NCBI GenBank assembly: GCA_018970025.1
Contig: JAGWXF010000002.1
Location: 62,001 to 126,000 of the forward strand
Source of the DNA: Actinomycetales bacterium
GTDB taxonomy: Bacteria; Actinomycetota; Actinomycetes; S36-B12
Direction of reading: 5' to 3'
Length of the DNA: 64,000 bases
Numbering within the stretch: the stretch's first letter is position 1; each line of letters opens with the position of its first letter. The position numbers and the translations under genes are program-made. The notes under the pieces were generated by a model, which had not been told where the DNA came from, searched no databases, and saw only the letters and a list, made by a program, of their open reading frames with translations. Positions 51,816 through 61,042 of the stretch are shown piece after piece.

Positions 51816-53132
51816 TCAGCTGCTGGGGGCCGCCGCCGGGCCGCCAGGCTCATTGAAGGGGACGGTCACGACGTCGTAGGGCAGCTGCCAGGCATCCGGT
51901 ACGAGCATCGGCAGGCAGGCCGCCCCCAGGCCGATGGCCACGCTCAGGTGGAGGTGGGCCGGCGAGGCGGCCGGGTGCCAGGTGGGGTCACTGGCGGTGG
52001 ACTCGGCGACCAGGGCGTCGAGCTCCCCCCACTGCACCTGCCGCAGCCGCTCGTCATGCAGGGCGAGGCGGACCTGCTCGAGGTGGATCGCGCGCGCGAG
52101 GCTCAGGTGCGGCCGCTGGAACTCGCGGATCACGACCGCCTCCGCGATGCCCTCCCCGTGGGCTGCGATGACACCTCTCTGGAAGGCCTCATTCAGCCGC
52201 CAGTTCTGGGCATGCTGGCGCCGGGTCGCATCGACGAAGACCTCGACCTTCGACGGATACCGTGCGAACAGCAGGCCCTCGCTGTAGCCCGAGGCCCGGC
52301 CGATGCCAGCGGTCGTTGCTGCGTCGAAGCCCGCTCGGCCCACCTCCTCCAGCGTGGCCCGCAGCAGGGCATCCAGGGCCGGATCCCCCGTGTCGAAGTC
52401 GAGGAAGCGGCCGAGGTGCTCGGCCGCTTCCTGCGGGAGCAACGAAGGGGTCGCGTCCGACGTCAGGGCAGCGAAGAGCAGCTCGGCCTCGCCCATCAGC
52501 CTGAGCTCGGCCACGCCGGCTCGCGTTCGTGCCAGGAGCAGGCCGAAGGCGGTGGAGACCAGGTAGGCGCACCGGGCCGCATCCGTGGCGTCCCGCCGGG
52601 ACGGGGAGCACCACTGCGAGACCGAGTCGCCCAGCGTCGTACCGATGGCGGCAGACAGCCCCTCGTCGAACTGCGACATCACCAGGATCTCCGTCGCGGC
52701 CCGCAGCACAGGGTCGGGGCGCAGGAAGGACTCCAGGGCCCGGGCAAGCCATGCCGGGGACGGGCCGGCCGCCCGCACCGCGAGGTGGTCGGCCCGTGCG
52801 GCCGCCTCCAGGGCCCGGTCGAGCGCCTGGCGCATCTCGTCCACCGGGTCGGCGCTCAGGGCGACGAGCGGTCGGCTGTCTGAAGGCCCGCCCGGGGACG
52901 ACGAGCCAGATTCGAGGACACCGTCGGGCAGCCCTGCGGCGGCAAGGGCAGCGGCAAGCCGATCGCGAAGTCCGGGACTGAGGGCTCCGACCGTGGTCGT
53001 CCGAGCAGCCAACTCCTGCTTCGACGGTACGTCCGACGCATTGCCGGTTAGGGGACGGAGACCGACGGAGTCAAGGAGTTCCTGGAGCGCGGATTCCAGT
53101 GCGGGCCCCGTCACCTGCTCCCAGGCGGCCAC
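51816..53132 (-). CDS. TetR-like regulator, apparently two TetR units in tandem
   Basis: The 438-residue protein has one convincing TetR helix-turn-helix at about 260-300 (AATTAGIGRASGYSEGLLFARYPSKVEVF), followed by a ligand-type helical domain. The first half looks like a second TetR ligand domain (DEMRQALDRALEAAARADH, RPDPVLRAATEILV) but I see no proper HTH in it. The open frame runs to 53432, overlapping the divergent surface-protein gene and reading poly-Pro, so a GTG at 53132 is chosen (53114 is also possible). It may regulate that divergent gene, 25 bp away. Confidence 0.7.
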   Translation of the reverse strand: MAAWEQVTGPALESALQELLDSVGLRPLTGNASDVPSKQELAARTTTVGALSPGLRDRLAAALAAAGLPDGVLESGSSSPGGPSDSRPLVALSADPVDEMRQALDRALEAAARADHLAVRAAGPSPAWLARALESFLRPDPVLRAATEILVMSQFDEGLSAAIGTTLGDSVSQWCSPSRRDATDAARCAYLVSTAFGLLLARTRAGVAELRLMGEAELLFAALTSDATPSLLPQEAAEHLGRFLDFDTGDPALDALLRATLEEVGRAGFDAATTAGIGRASGYSEGLLFARYPSKVEVFVDATRRQHAQNWRLNEAFQRGVIAAHGEGIAEAVVIREFQRPHLSLARAIHLEQVRLALHDERLRQVQWGELDALVAESTASDPTWHPAASPAHLHLSVAIGLGAACLPMLVPDAWQLPYDVVTVPFNEPGGPAAAPSS

Positions 53133-53157
53133 CGCCAGCGCCCATCGCCCAAATGAC

Positions 53158-56100
53158 GTGTCCCCCCGTCGCTCCGGTAGGAATCTGGTCAGCCTGCTCG
53201 CGACAGGGACCCTCGTGACCGCAGCGATGGGCGCGATAGGCCTCCTTGGGCCGACGCCTGCATGGGCAGTCGCCTGCTCGCCGGCAAGTTCAACTTCGGG
53301 AAGCACGACGATCCTGACCTTCACCAACACGACGGCGTGCGATTGGACCGTGCCATCGGGCATCACCTCGGCCGATGTCCTCGTCGTGGGTGGGGGTGGC
53401 GGCGGCGGAGGCCCGGTCGTCATCACCTCCACGTCGCCGCAGTTCTACGTTGGCGGCACCGGCGGTGGCGGCGGGAATGTCGTCTTTCGAACCGGCCACG
53501 CCATCAGCGGGACGATCAGCGTCACCGTCGGCACAGGAGGAGCCGGAGGCACCAGGCTGAGCAGCAGCGGGACCTCGGGCGCTGGCTCGAACGGTGGCAC
53601 CTCCAGCTTCGGCTCGCTCACGGCGGCCGGCGGCTCCGGGGGAACGGGCAACAACGACAGCACAAGCCCGACCGGAGTGGGGGGCGGATCCGGGAGGGAC
53701 ATCCTCAGTGGTGGCTTCGTAGCTGTCGCAAGCGGCGGTTCGGCGGTCTACGCGCGCACCTACGACCCAGCGGACCAATCCGGACAGAACTACAAGGTGG
53801 TCGCGGGGGGCGGAGGGGCCGGTGCTGCTGGGACGACCGTCACCTGCGCCAGCCCAGCGTCCTCGACGGGACTGTGCGGACGTTCCAATAACGCCCAGGT
53901 CGGCACGTACACCGGCAGTTGGACATCGGTGGAGACCTCGCCGAACGCCTATCCGGGATGCGGCGGCGACGGCTACCAGCCGACGGCTGGACTGTTCTCC
54001 GGCAACACCACCTATTACGGAGGCGGCGGCGGTGGCGGAGCCGGCTTCTGCAACATGGGCAGCGACACGACGTGGTCGGCGATGGGCACCGGCGGCAAGG
54101 GCGGCGGCGGCAAGGGTGCCTGCAACGCAACCATCTCGGGTAGCAACCTGCCGACGGCAAACTCCGGTGGTGGTGGTGGCGGCGGCGGCCCACGGGTCAA
54201 CTCCGGCACTGGAGTCGACGGCGTTCCTGGAGCCGATGGCGTCATCATCATCCGATACACGGTCACCGCTCCAGGTGCGCCTACTGCGGTGAGCGGGACT
54301 TCCGGCAACGCCCAGGCCACGGTCAGCTGGACGGCTCCCGCCGCGAACGGCGGATCTGCCATCACCGGGTATCAGGTGCAGTTCGCCACCAGTGCGGGTG
54401 GCACCTACATCAACGTCATTGCCGGAACCTGCACCTCCGCGCCCACATCCACTTCGACGTCCTGCACCGTCACGGGCTTGACGAACGGCACGGCCTACTA
54501 CTTCAAGGTGGCAGCCAAGAACGCGATAGGCACAGGCAGCTACTCGAGCGCCTCAAGCTCGGTCACTCCAGCGGCAGGGCCACCGCCGGGTACTCCGGGG
54601 ACCCCGACCGCGGTTCCCGGCAACGGAGATGCCACGGTCAGCGTGACCGCCGGGAGCGGGACTGCACCGACCTCGTACACAGTGACCGCTGCGCCCGGTG
54701 GGGCCACGTGCACCGTCACCGTGCCTGCCACCAGTTGCGTCGTCAGCAGCCTGACGAACGGAACGTCGTACACATTCACCGCGACGGCCACCAATGGCAA
54801 TGGAACCTCCGGCTCATCCAGCGCCTCCACCGCCGTTATCCCGGGACCGCCGGGAACCCCAGGAACCCCGACCGCCGTGGCCGGTAGCGGGCAGGCGACG
54901 GTGAGCGTGACCCCGGGCAGTGGGGGCACCCCCACGTCCTACACGGTCACATCAGTCGAGGATCCGAGCAAGACGTGCACGGTGACCGTTCCGGCGACCA
55001 GCTGCGTGGTCACCGGGCTGACGAACGGCACGTCGTATACCTTCACCGCGACCGCGACCAACACGAGCGGTACCTCGAGCTCATCCTCCGCATCAACGGC
55101 CGTTACGCCAGTGGCAGGCGGGGGTGGCGGCGGTGGCGGTGGCGGTGGGGGTGGCGGTGGCGGCGGCTCCGGGGGCGGTGGCGGGAGCTCAGGCGGTGGC
55201 TCAGCCGATGACAGCTCCGGCACGTCGGGTGGCAGTGGCTCGACGGGCACCGGTGGCGCCGGTGGAACCGGCTCCGCCGGCTCGGGCGGAACGGGCGGTA
55301 CCGGCACTACCGGCACGGGCGGTGGTCCAGGCGGCTCCGGCGGTGCGGGCACCGGCGGCAGCGGCGGGGGCTCGGGGCGGCCGACCGCGAGCAGCACGCC
55401 GGTGACTTCGACGCTCGACCCGATCGAGAATACGCGCGATACCCGCGTTCCCACGGGCGGCGTACCGGCAGGGGCGGGGCAGGTCCTCGTCGGTGGCCAG
55501 GAGATCCCGGTCACGGTCAACCCGAACCGGCGTAGCAACCGCGACGGCCTGGTGGTCAGCGGCACCGGCTTCACCATGCGCATCGCAGGCCTGAACGCCA
55601 ACGGCAGCGGCCTGCCGCTGTCCGAGGATGGCGCGCTCGTCCTGCAGACCAGCAACCTGGCGCAGACCGAGGGCACCGGATTCCAGTCCAATGGGCCCGT
55701 CCAGATCTACCTGATGAGCACGCCGAGGTTCCTGGGCACGGTCATGACGAAGGCGGACGGCAGCTTCTCGGGCACCGTCCTGCTGCCTGCTGACATCCCG
55801 CCGGGCCGCCACACCCTGCAGAGCAACGGGTTTACCCCCGACGGCAAGGTGCGCTCGGTCTCGGTGGGCGTCATCCTGAAGAAGGGCAAGCCGGCTGCCA
55901 CGATGCAGACGCGAGCCAAGGTCTACTTCGCTCCGCTGTCGGACGACCTGACCCCGGCCGGCAGGGCAGCGCTGGACAAGGTCGCTGCCAAGGTCCGCGC
56001 CAAGGCCACCTCATCGGTCGTCCTTGGCTACGTCCAGGGCACGAACTCGACGGCCAACGACCTGGCCCTGAGCACCAGCCGGGCCCGGGCGGTCGCGGCA

Positions 56101-56214
56101 TACCTGCGCAGCCAGGGCGTCACGGGTCGGTTCGTCATCCGCGGGGACGGCATCGCACCGGAGCCGGGCGCGACGGCGCGCCGGGTCCAGGTGACCGTCA
56201 CCTACCGCAAGTAG
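53158..56214 (+). CDS. Giant secreted surface protein: Gly-rich domain, three fibronectin type III repeats, OmpA-like end
   Basis: The 1018-residue protein begins with a signal peptide (about 1-38, ending PAWA). A Gly-rich domain follows (about 70-370: VLVVGGGGGGGG, GGTGGGGGNVVF). Three Fn3 modules start near residues 371, 475 and 561 (each with TGLTNGTxYxF-type strands), then a nearly pure Gly/Ser linker (about 653-740). The C-terminus (about 915-1018) matches the OmpA peptidoglycan-binding fold: KVYFAPLSDDLTPAGRAALDKVA, STSRARAVAAYLRSQGV, and RRVQVTV. It may hold the protein to the wall. The GTG start has no ribosome site. An adhesin-like role is inferred. Confidence 0.82.
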   Translation: MSPRRSGRNLVSLLATGTLVTAAMGAIGLLGPTPAWAVACSPASSTSGSTTILTFTNTTACDWTVPSGITSADVLVVGGGGGGGGPVVITSTSPQFYVGGTGGGGGNVVFRTGHAISGTISVTVGTGGAGGTRLSSSGTSGAGSNGGTSSFGSLTAAGGSGGTGNNDSTSPTGVGGGSGRDILSGGFVAVASGGSAVYARTYDPADQSGQNYKVVAGGGGAGAAGTTVTCASPASSTGLCGRSNNAQVGTYTGSWTSVETSPNAYPGCGGDGYQPTAGLFSGNTTYYGGGGGGGAGFCNMGSDTTWSAMGTGGKGGGGKGACNATISGSNLPTANSGGGGGGGGPRVNSGTGVDGVPGADGVIIIRYTVTAPGAPTAVSGTSGNAQATVSWTAPAANGGSAITGYQVQFATSAGGTYINVIAGTCTSAPTSTSTSCTVTGLTNGTAYYFKVAAKNAIGTGSYSSASSSVTPAAGPPPGTPGTPTAVPGNGDATVSVTAGSGTAPTSYTVTAAPGGATCTVTVPATSCVVSSLTNGTSYTFTATATNGNGTSGSSSASTAVIPGPPGTPGTPTAVAGSGQATVSVTPGSGGTPTSYTVTSVEDPSKTCTVTVPATSCVVTGLTNGTSYTFTATATNTSGTSSSSSASTAVTPVAGGGGGGGGGGGGGGGGGSGGGGGSSGGGSADDSSGTSGGSGSTGTGGAGGTGSAGSGGTGGTGTTGTGGGPGGSGGAGTGGSGGGSGRPTASSTPVTSTLDPIENTRDTRVPTGGVPAGAGQVLVGGQEIPVTVNPNRRSNRDGLVVSGTGFTMRIAGLNANGSGLPLSEDGALVLQTSNLAQTEGTGFQSNGPVQIYLMSTPRFLGTVMTKADGSFSGTVLLPADIPPGRHTLQSNGFTPDGKVRSVSVGVILKKGKPAATMQTRAKVYFAPLSDDLTPAGRAALDKVAAKVRAKATSSVVLGYVQGTNSTANDLALSTSRARAVAAYLRSQGVTGRFVIRGDGIAPEPGATARRVQVTVTYRK

Positions 56215-56405
56215 TCATCCCACCCTGGTCGGCCCGCCTCGCACCCCCCCAGCGAGCGCGGGCCGGCCCCATGTCGCGGGCCGGCCCCATGTCGCAGGCC
56301 AGTGGCTTGCGATGACCGGCGCATGACCATCGGCCAGGATTGGCTGGACGGCCAGGCGCTCCGCTGCGCCTGCAACGCGGGCCGGTGCCGACGTACCGTC
56401 GCTCA

Positions 56406-56969
56406 ATGACCGGGGCTATCAGCGAACGAGCATCCTGGCTCCGCGAGCGCACCGCGGTGGCCGCGCGGCAGTTCGTGAAGTTCGGCATCGTGGGCCTGGC
56501 TGCGCTGGTCATCGACGTCGGTGCCTTCAACGCCCTGCGCTATCTCGGGCCGTCGGGCCAGGGGGTGCTCGACGACCGGCCGATCACGGCGAAGGTGATG
56601 AGCGCCATCCTGGCTACCACCTTCGCTTACGCGGCCAACCGCTGGTGGACCTTCCGCGATCGCGGCGGCGCCGGGCTGCTGCGGGAGTACTCCCTGTTCT
56701 TCGTGCTCAACGGCATTGCCAGCGGCATCGCCATCGGGTGCCTATGGGCCAGCCACTACGGGCTCGGGCTGGACACCCCCGCGGCCGACAACATCAGCGC
56801 CAACGTCGTCGGCCTGGCGTTGGGCACCCTGTTCCGCTGGTGGAGCTACCGCCGATGGGTCTTCCCGGCCGCGGTCGTCGACGACGCGGGTGATGGCGTA
56901 CCGGCAGCGGATGCCCTGCCCGAAGCGGATGCGTTACCCGAGGCAGGGGCGCTGCCCGAAGCAGCGTGA
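56406..56969 (+). CDS. GtrA-like membrane protein
   Basis: The 187-residue protein has four hydrophobic helices of the GtrA type: FVKFGIVGLAALVIDVGAFNALRYL, then ATTFAYAANRWWTFRD, FFVLNGIASGIAIG, and NVVGLALGTLFRWWSYRRWVF. GtrA proteins are thought to flip polyprenyl-phosphate sugars. The C-terminus has three ALPEA(D/G/A) units, an 18-bp duplication. ATG 56406 is used; the earlier in-frame ATG 56340 adds a basic, unlike stretch. The gene lies between purK and the PH gene, as in mycobacteria. Its end is 2 bp from the convergent PH gene. Confidence 0.9.
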   Translation: MTGAISERASWLRERTAVAARQFVKFGIVGLAALVIDVGAFNALRYLGPSGQGVLDDRPITAKVMSAILATTFAYAANRWWTFRDRGGAGLLREYSLFFVLNGIASGIAIGCLWASHYGLGLDTPAADNISANVVGLALGTLFRWWSYRRWVFPAAVVDDAGDGVPAADALPEADALPEAGALPEAA

Positions 56970-56971
56970 CC

Positions 56972-57514
56972 TCAGGTGCCGTCGCTGGGCAGCACCTGGG
57001 TGTGACCGGTGTCGCCAGAGACGCCACGGCGGCGGGCATCGTCCTCTTCGTACAGCTGGTACACATCGCGCTGGATGACCTCGACATTGGGCACGTCATC
57101 GATGTCCAGGCCCGAGTCCTCGCCGGCCGACTGGATGATGAGCCGGCCGAAGTTCAGGATCCGGCCGAGGAAGGAGACCTCGAAGGTCACGTTGTTGACC
57201 TTGGACAGCGGCATATCGCGGCCCTGCTTGGTGAGCAGGCCGCGGCGGATGATGATGCGCCGGTTCGTGAAGACGTACTGCGTGGTGACCCAGCGCAGGA
57301 ACGGGATGAAGGCCCAGATGATGATGATGATCAGGCCGATGGCCGCGAAGATGAGGTTGAACGGCGCCCAGGCGGCCGTGATCGTGGTCAGGAAGGCTGA
57401 CAGGCCCGCCACGATGATGAGCAGCAGGATCGGCCAGATGAGCGCCCGCCAGTGGGGCTTCATCTCGAACTTGATGACCTCGCCATCGGACAGGAGCTTC
57501 TGTGGGTATCCCAT
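56972..57514 (-). CDS. Bacterial PH-domain (bPH2, YdbS-like) membrane protein
   Basis: The 180-residue protein has two membrane helices (about 27-70: WPILLLIIVAGLSAFL and IGLIIIIIWAFIPFL). A bPH2 domain follows (YVFTNRRIIIRRGLLTKQGRDMPLSKVNNVTFEVSFLGRIL, in the family pattern). Function is not known; homologues sit next to birA and accD5 in mycobacteria. birA is on the same strand, two bases away from its start. Confidence 0.9.
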   Translation of the reverse strand: MGYPQKLLSDGEVIKFEMKPHWRALIWPILLLIIVAGLSAFLTTITAAWAPFNLIFAAIGLIIIIIWAFIPFLRWVTTQYVFTNRRIIIRRGLLTKQGRDMPLSKVNNVTFEVSFLGRILNFGRLIIQSAGEDSGLDIDDVPNVEVIQRDVYQLYEEDDARRRGVSGDTGHTQVLPSDGT

Positions 57515-57516
57515 GG

Positions 57517-58386
57517 TCAGATGGTGGCATGGATGACGTCGCCAGCGGTGACAGTCACCGAATTCCCGTGCGTGTCGACCAGCAGATGGCCGTCATCGTC
57601 CACTCCGGTCACAGTGCCGTGCACGCGTCGCTCGCCCGGCAGGTCGACATCGATCAGCCGGCCGATGGTGACGCAGGCCGCTCGATAGTCGGCCGCGAGG
57701 GCCGGATCCCCCGCACGCCATTGGGCCAGGCGCCCCCGCAGGGCTCCCAGGATGCCGACCAGCAGGGCCTCCCGATCCACCGGCCCGGCCTCGAGCAGCA
57801 GCGAGGTGGCCGTCGGGACCGGCAGCTCCGAGGAGGTCAGGGTCACGTTGATGCCGATCCCGACCACCACGGCCCCGTCCGGCTGCATCTCGCACAGCAC
57901 CCCGCCGAGCTTGCCCAGGCCGGATGAGCCCCCGCAGGCAGCATTGGGCACCACCAGGTCATTGGGCCACTTCAGCGCGATCGGGACGCGGCCCAGGGCC
58001 CTGATGCCGTCGCGGGCCGCCAGCCCGGCGGCCAGCGGCAGCCAGCTCAGCCGCGTCGAGGCCTGATCGCCAGCGCGCACGATGACCGACATCCATAGGC
58101 CGGCATGCGGGGGGCTGGCCCAGGTGCGCCCGAGGCGGCCCCGGCCAGCCGTCTGGGCATCGGCCACCACGCAGGCACCCTCCGGGGCCCCCGCGGCAGC
58201 CATCCGGGCAGCGTCCGCATTGGTGGACTCGGTCGTGGCGAGCACGACTGGCTCGGGTCCGGGCCACCCGGCCCCGGCCAGCAGGGCGGCGATGCGGACG
58301 GGGTCCAGCGACTGCCGCTCGATCGGCCAGCCGTGCCCGGGCAGGCGGGATGCTGCGGGTTCGGCGCGCGGGATGCCGTCGGTCAT
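57517..58386 (-). CDS. birA: Biotin--[acetyl-CoA-carboxylase] ligase
   Basis: The 289-residue enzyme activates biotin with ATP and attaches it to a carrier Lys. Motifs: [12 protein letters not shown] (biotinyl-AMP loop), [19 protein letters not shown]-like VVVGIGINV, and a C-terminal SH3-like part. It has no N-terminal HTH, so it is not a repressor. Its target is the BCCP domain of the carboxylase alpha subunit at 61043. ATG 58386 is used, because the earlier in-frame ATG overlaps the divergent carboxyltransferase gene. Confidence 0.94.
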   Translation of the reverse strand: MTDGIPRAEPAASRLPGHGWPIERQSLDPVRIAALLAGAGWPGPEPVVLATTESTNADAARMAAAGAPEGACVVADAQTAGRGRLGRTWASPPHAGLWMSVIVRAGDQASTRLSWLPLAAGLAARDGIRALGRVPIALKWPNDLVVPNAACGGSSGLGKLGGVLCEMQPDGAVVVGIGINVTLTSSELPVPTATSLLLEAGPVDREALLVGILGALRGRLAQWRAGDPALAADYRAACVTIGRLIDVDLPGERRVHGTVTGVDDDGHLLVDTHGNSVTVTAGDVIHATI

Positions 58387-58420
58387 GCTGGCTAAGGTAC
58401 GACTGTCGAAGGGTGAGGGC

Positions 58421-60031
58421 ATGGGCGCGGCAGGCAGTCTTCCGAGCAGTGATACGGCTACGAGCCAGGTCGATCGGCGCACCACCGCCGGGAAGGCGGC
58501 GACCCTGGCCGAGCGCCGGGCCGAGGCGGTCGGCCGGCGGCAGTCGTCCATCGACAAGCAGCATGCCAAGGGCAAGATGACCGCGATGGAGCGCATCGAG
58601 GCGCTCCTGGACCCGGATTCCTTCCAGCAGCTCGACGGCCTGGCCCGTCATCGCTCGCACAATTTCGGCCAGGACAAGACCCGGCCGTACGGCGACGGCG
58701 TCATCACCGGCTACGGCACTGTCGATGGCCGCCCCGTCGCCGTCTTCGCCCAGGACTTCACCGTGTTCGGTGGCTCCCTCGGGGAGGTGTTCGGGGAGAA
58801 GATCGTCAAGGTGATGGACTTCGCCCTGCGAACGGGCTGCCCGGTCATCGGGCTGAACGACTCGGGGGGCGCCCGCATCCAGGAGGGCGTGGTCTCGCTG
58901 GGGCTGTACGGGGAGATCTTCCGCCGCAACGTCGAGGCCTCCGGGGTCGTCCCGCAGGTCTCGGTGATCATGGGGCCATGCGCCGGGGGCGCGGTCTACT
59001 CCCCCGCCATCACCGACTTCACCATCATGGTCGACAAGACCTCGCACATGTTCATCACCGGCCCGGACGTCATCAAGACCGTCACGGGCGAGGACGTCGG
59101 CTTCGACGAGCTCGGCGGGGCGCTGGCCCACAACCAGAAGTCCGGAGTCGCCCACTACATGGCGACCGATGAGTCCGATGCCCTGGACTACCTGCGCGCG
59201 CTGCTCAGCTACCTGCCCAGCAACAACCTCGCCCAGGCCCCGGTGCTCGGCGGCGAGGAGGATCTCGCCCTCACCGATGCCGACTACGAGCTCGACACCC
59301 TCGTGCCGGACTCCCCCAACCAGCCCTATGACATGCACCGGATCATCGAGCACCTCCTCGACGACGGGGAGTTCCTCGAGACCCAGGCGCTGTTCGCGCC
59401 GAACATCATCTGCGGGTTCGGCCGGGTCGAGGGCCACTCGGTCGGGGTCGTGGCCAACCAGCCGATGCAGTTCGCCGGCACCCTGGACATCGCGGCCTCG
59501 GAGAAGGCCGCTCGCTTCGTGCGCACCTGCGATGCGTTCAATATCCCGGTGCTGACCCTGGTGGACGTCCCCGGCTTCCTGCCCGGGACGGATCAGGAGT
59601 GGGACGGCATCATCCGGCGAGGGGCGAAGCTGATCTATGCGTACGCCGAGGCAACCGTCCCGCTCGTCACGGTGATCACCCGCAAGGCCTATGGCGGCGC
59701 ATACGACGTCATGGGGTCCAAGCACCTCGGCGCCGACATCAACCTGGCCTGGCCGACGGCCGAGATCGCGGTGATGGGCGCCCAGGGGGCCGTGAACATC
59801 CTGTATCGCAAGGAGCTCGCGGACGCCGCAGATCCCGAGGCCGAGCGCAAGCGGCTCATCGACGACTACCAGGACACCCTGGCCAACCCCTACCTCGCGG
59901 CCGAGCGCGGCTATATCGACCGGGTGATCTTCCCGCATGAGACGCGGACCATGGTGACCCGGGCGCTGCGGGCCCTGCGCAATAAGCGCGCCACCCGGGC
60001 CCCGCGCAAGCACGGGAACATCCCGCTGTGA
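58421..60031 (+). CDS. Acyl-CoA carboxylase beta subunit (carboxyltransferase)
   Basis: The 536-residue protein transfers carboxyl from biotin to acetyl- or propionyl-CoA. It has both crotonase-fold halves: [32 protein letters not shown] and [16 protein letters not shown], then [43 protein letters not shown] and [12 protein letters not shown]. It corresponds to accD5 of mycobacteria. GGTGAGG precedes the ATG. The epsilon subunit gene overlaps its stop by 4 bp. Confidence 0.95.
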   Translation: MGAAGSLPSSDTATSQVDRRTTAGKAATLAERRAEAVGRRQSSIDKQHAKGKMTAMERIEALLDPDSFQQLDGLARHRSHNFGQDKTRPYGDGVITGYGTVDGRPVAVFAQDFTVFGGSLGEVFGEKIVKVMDFALRTGCPVIGLNDSGGARIQEGVVSLGLYGEIFRRNVEASGVVPQVSVIMGPCAGGAVYSPAITDFTIMVDKTSHMFITGPDVIKTVTGEDVGFDELGGALAHNQKSGVAHYMATDESDALDYLRALLSYLPSNNLAQAPVLGGEEDLALTDADYELDTLVPDSPNQPYDMHRIIEHLLDDGEFLETQALFAPNIICGFGRVEGHSVGVVANQPMQFAGTLDIAASEKAARFVRTCDAFNIPVLTLVDVPGFLPGTDQEWDGIIRRGAKLIYAYAEATVPLVTVITRKAYGGAYDVMGSKHLGADINLAWPTAEIAVMGAQGAVNILYRKELADAADPEAERKRLIDDYQDTLANPYLAAERGYIDRVIFPHETRTMVTRALRALRNKRATRAPRKHGNIPL

Positions 60032-60309
60032 GCGGGCAGCAGGTCGGTCAGGGTGCTAGCGCTGCTCTCAGCAGCGATCGTCCCGTGCTGCGGGTCATCA
60101 GTGGCAATCCGACGCCGGAGGAGATCGCCGCCATCCTGGCGCTCGTCGCGGCCGGCTCGGCGCACGCTGCCGGAGTGACGGCGTCGCGCGGCCGCGATGA
60201 CGGGCCAGGATCGCTGTGGGCCGATCGGGAGCGGATGCTCAGCCGGCTGCCCGCGTACCTGCCTGCGGCGGGCCCGGGGGCCTGGCGGGCCTCCATGATG
60301 CCCCGCTAG
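60028..60309 (+). CDS. accE: Acyl-CoA carboxylase epsilon subunit
   Basis: The 93-residue protein has the AccE pattern: [21 protein letters not shown] at the centre and a [10 protein letters not shown]...[12 protein letters not shown] end. Epsilon subunits bind and stabilise the acyl-CoA carboxylase complex and are found only in actinobacteria. The GTG start overlaps the beta subunit stop (GTGA), so translation is coupled. Confidence 0.9.
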   Translation: MSGQQVGQGASAALSSDRPVLRVISGNPTPEEIAAILALVAAGSAHAAGVTASRGRDDGPGSLWADRERMLSRLPAYLPAAGPGAWRASMMPR

Positions 60310-60318
60310 CAGGCAGCC

Positions 60319-61014
60319 ATGTCGCAGACCGATGGGCGCGAGCTGGCGCCCGGTGACGTACCCGCGTCGGGTGTGGATTACTCATTCGTGCTGGCCTCCG
60401 CTTCGCCGGCGCGACGGCGGGTGCTGGCGGACGCCGGCATCAATCCGATCGTGCAGGTGAGCGGGGTGGACGAGGAGGCGCTCACCGCGGCGCTGATCGC
60501 CGAGCGCGGTGCCATCGCCCCTGCGGACCTTGCCCTCGCCCTGGCCCAGGCGAAGGCCCAGGACGTCGCACGGCACGTCGCCGAGCAGCCCCGCCGCCTC
60601 GTCGTCGGGTGCGACTCGGTATTCGAGCTCGATGGCATCGCCTACGGCAAGCCGCTCACCTCCGAGGTGGCCATTGAGCGGATCACCGCCATGGCCGGCC
60701 GCACCGGGCTGCTGCATACCGGCCACTGGGTCGTGCTCGACGGCCGCGAGGTCGGGCGCACGGCGACGACGACGGTGGAGTTCGCGCCCATGCGAACAGC
60801 GGAGATCGCGGCCTACGTCGCAACGGGCGAGCCGCTGCAGGTCGCCGGATCGTTCACCCTCGACGGCCGGGCAGCGCCGTACGTGCGCCGGATCATCGGC
60901 GATCCCAGCAATGTGCTGGGCATCTCGCTGCCGACGATGCGCGACCTCGTCGAGACGCTCGGCGTGCCGTGGCCGGCGCTGTGGGGAGCAGCCACCGGAG
61001 CAGCGACCGGCTGA
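60319..61014 (+). CDS. maf: Maf-like nucleotide pyrophosphatase
   Basis: The 231-residue Maf/HAM1-fold protein reads VLASASPARRRVLADAGI near residue 24, LVVGCDSVFELDG, and PLQVAGSFTLDGRAAPYVRRIIGDPSNVLGISLP. Maf proteins hydrolyse non-canonical nucleoside triphosphates. Its place between accE and the carboxylase alpha subunit is the usual actinobacterial order. Spacing to both neighbours is small, so it shares their operon. Confidence 0.93.
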   Translation: MSQTDGRELAPGDVPASGVDYSFVLASASPARRRVLADAGINPIVQVSGVDEEALTAALIAERGAIAPADLALALAQAKAQDVARHVAEQPRRLVVGCDSVFELDGIAYGKPLTSEVAIERITAMAGRTGLLHTGHWVVLDGREVGRTATTTVEFAPMRTAEIAAYVATGEPLQVAGSFTLDGRAAPYVRRIIGDPSNVLGISLPTMRDLVETLGVPWPALWGAATGAATG

Positions 61015-61042
61015 GCATGCGCACCCGCGCTAGGCTCCGCGG

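Noticed and set aside
54939-55691. Poly-proline reverse frame opposite the Gly-rich gene
   Set aside because: It is the mirror of the Gly/Ser linker; no start region or family match.
57959-60013. 684-codon reverse frame over the carboxyltransferase gene
   Set aside because: Antisense to a fully conserved enzyme; composition typical of a GC shadow frame.
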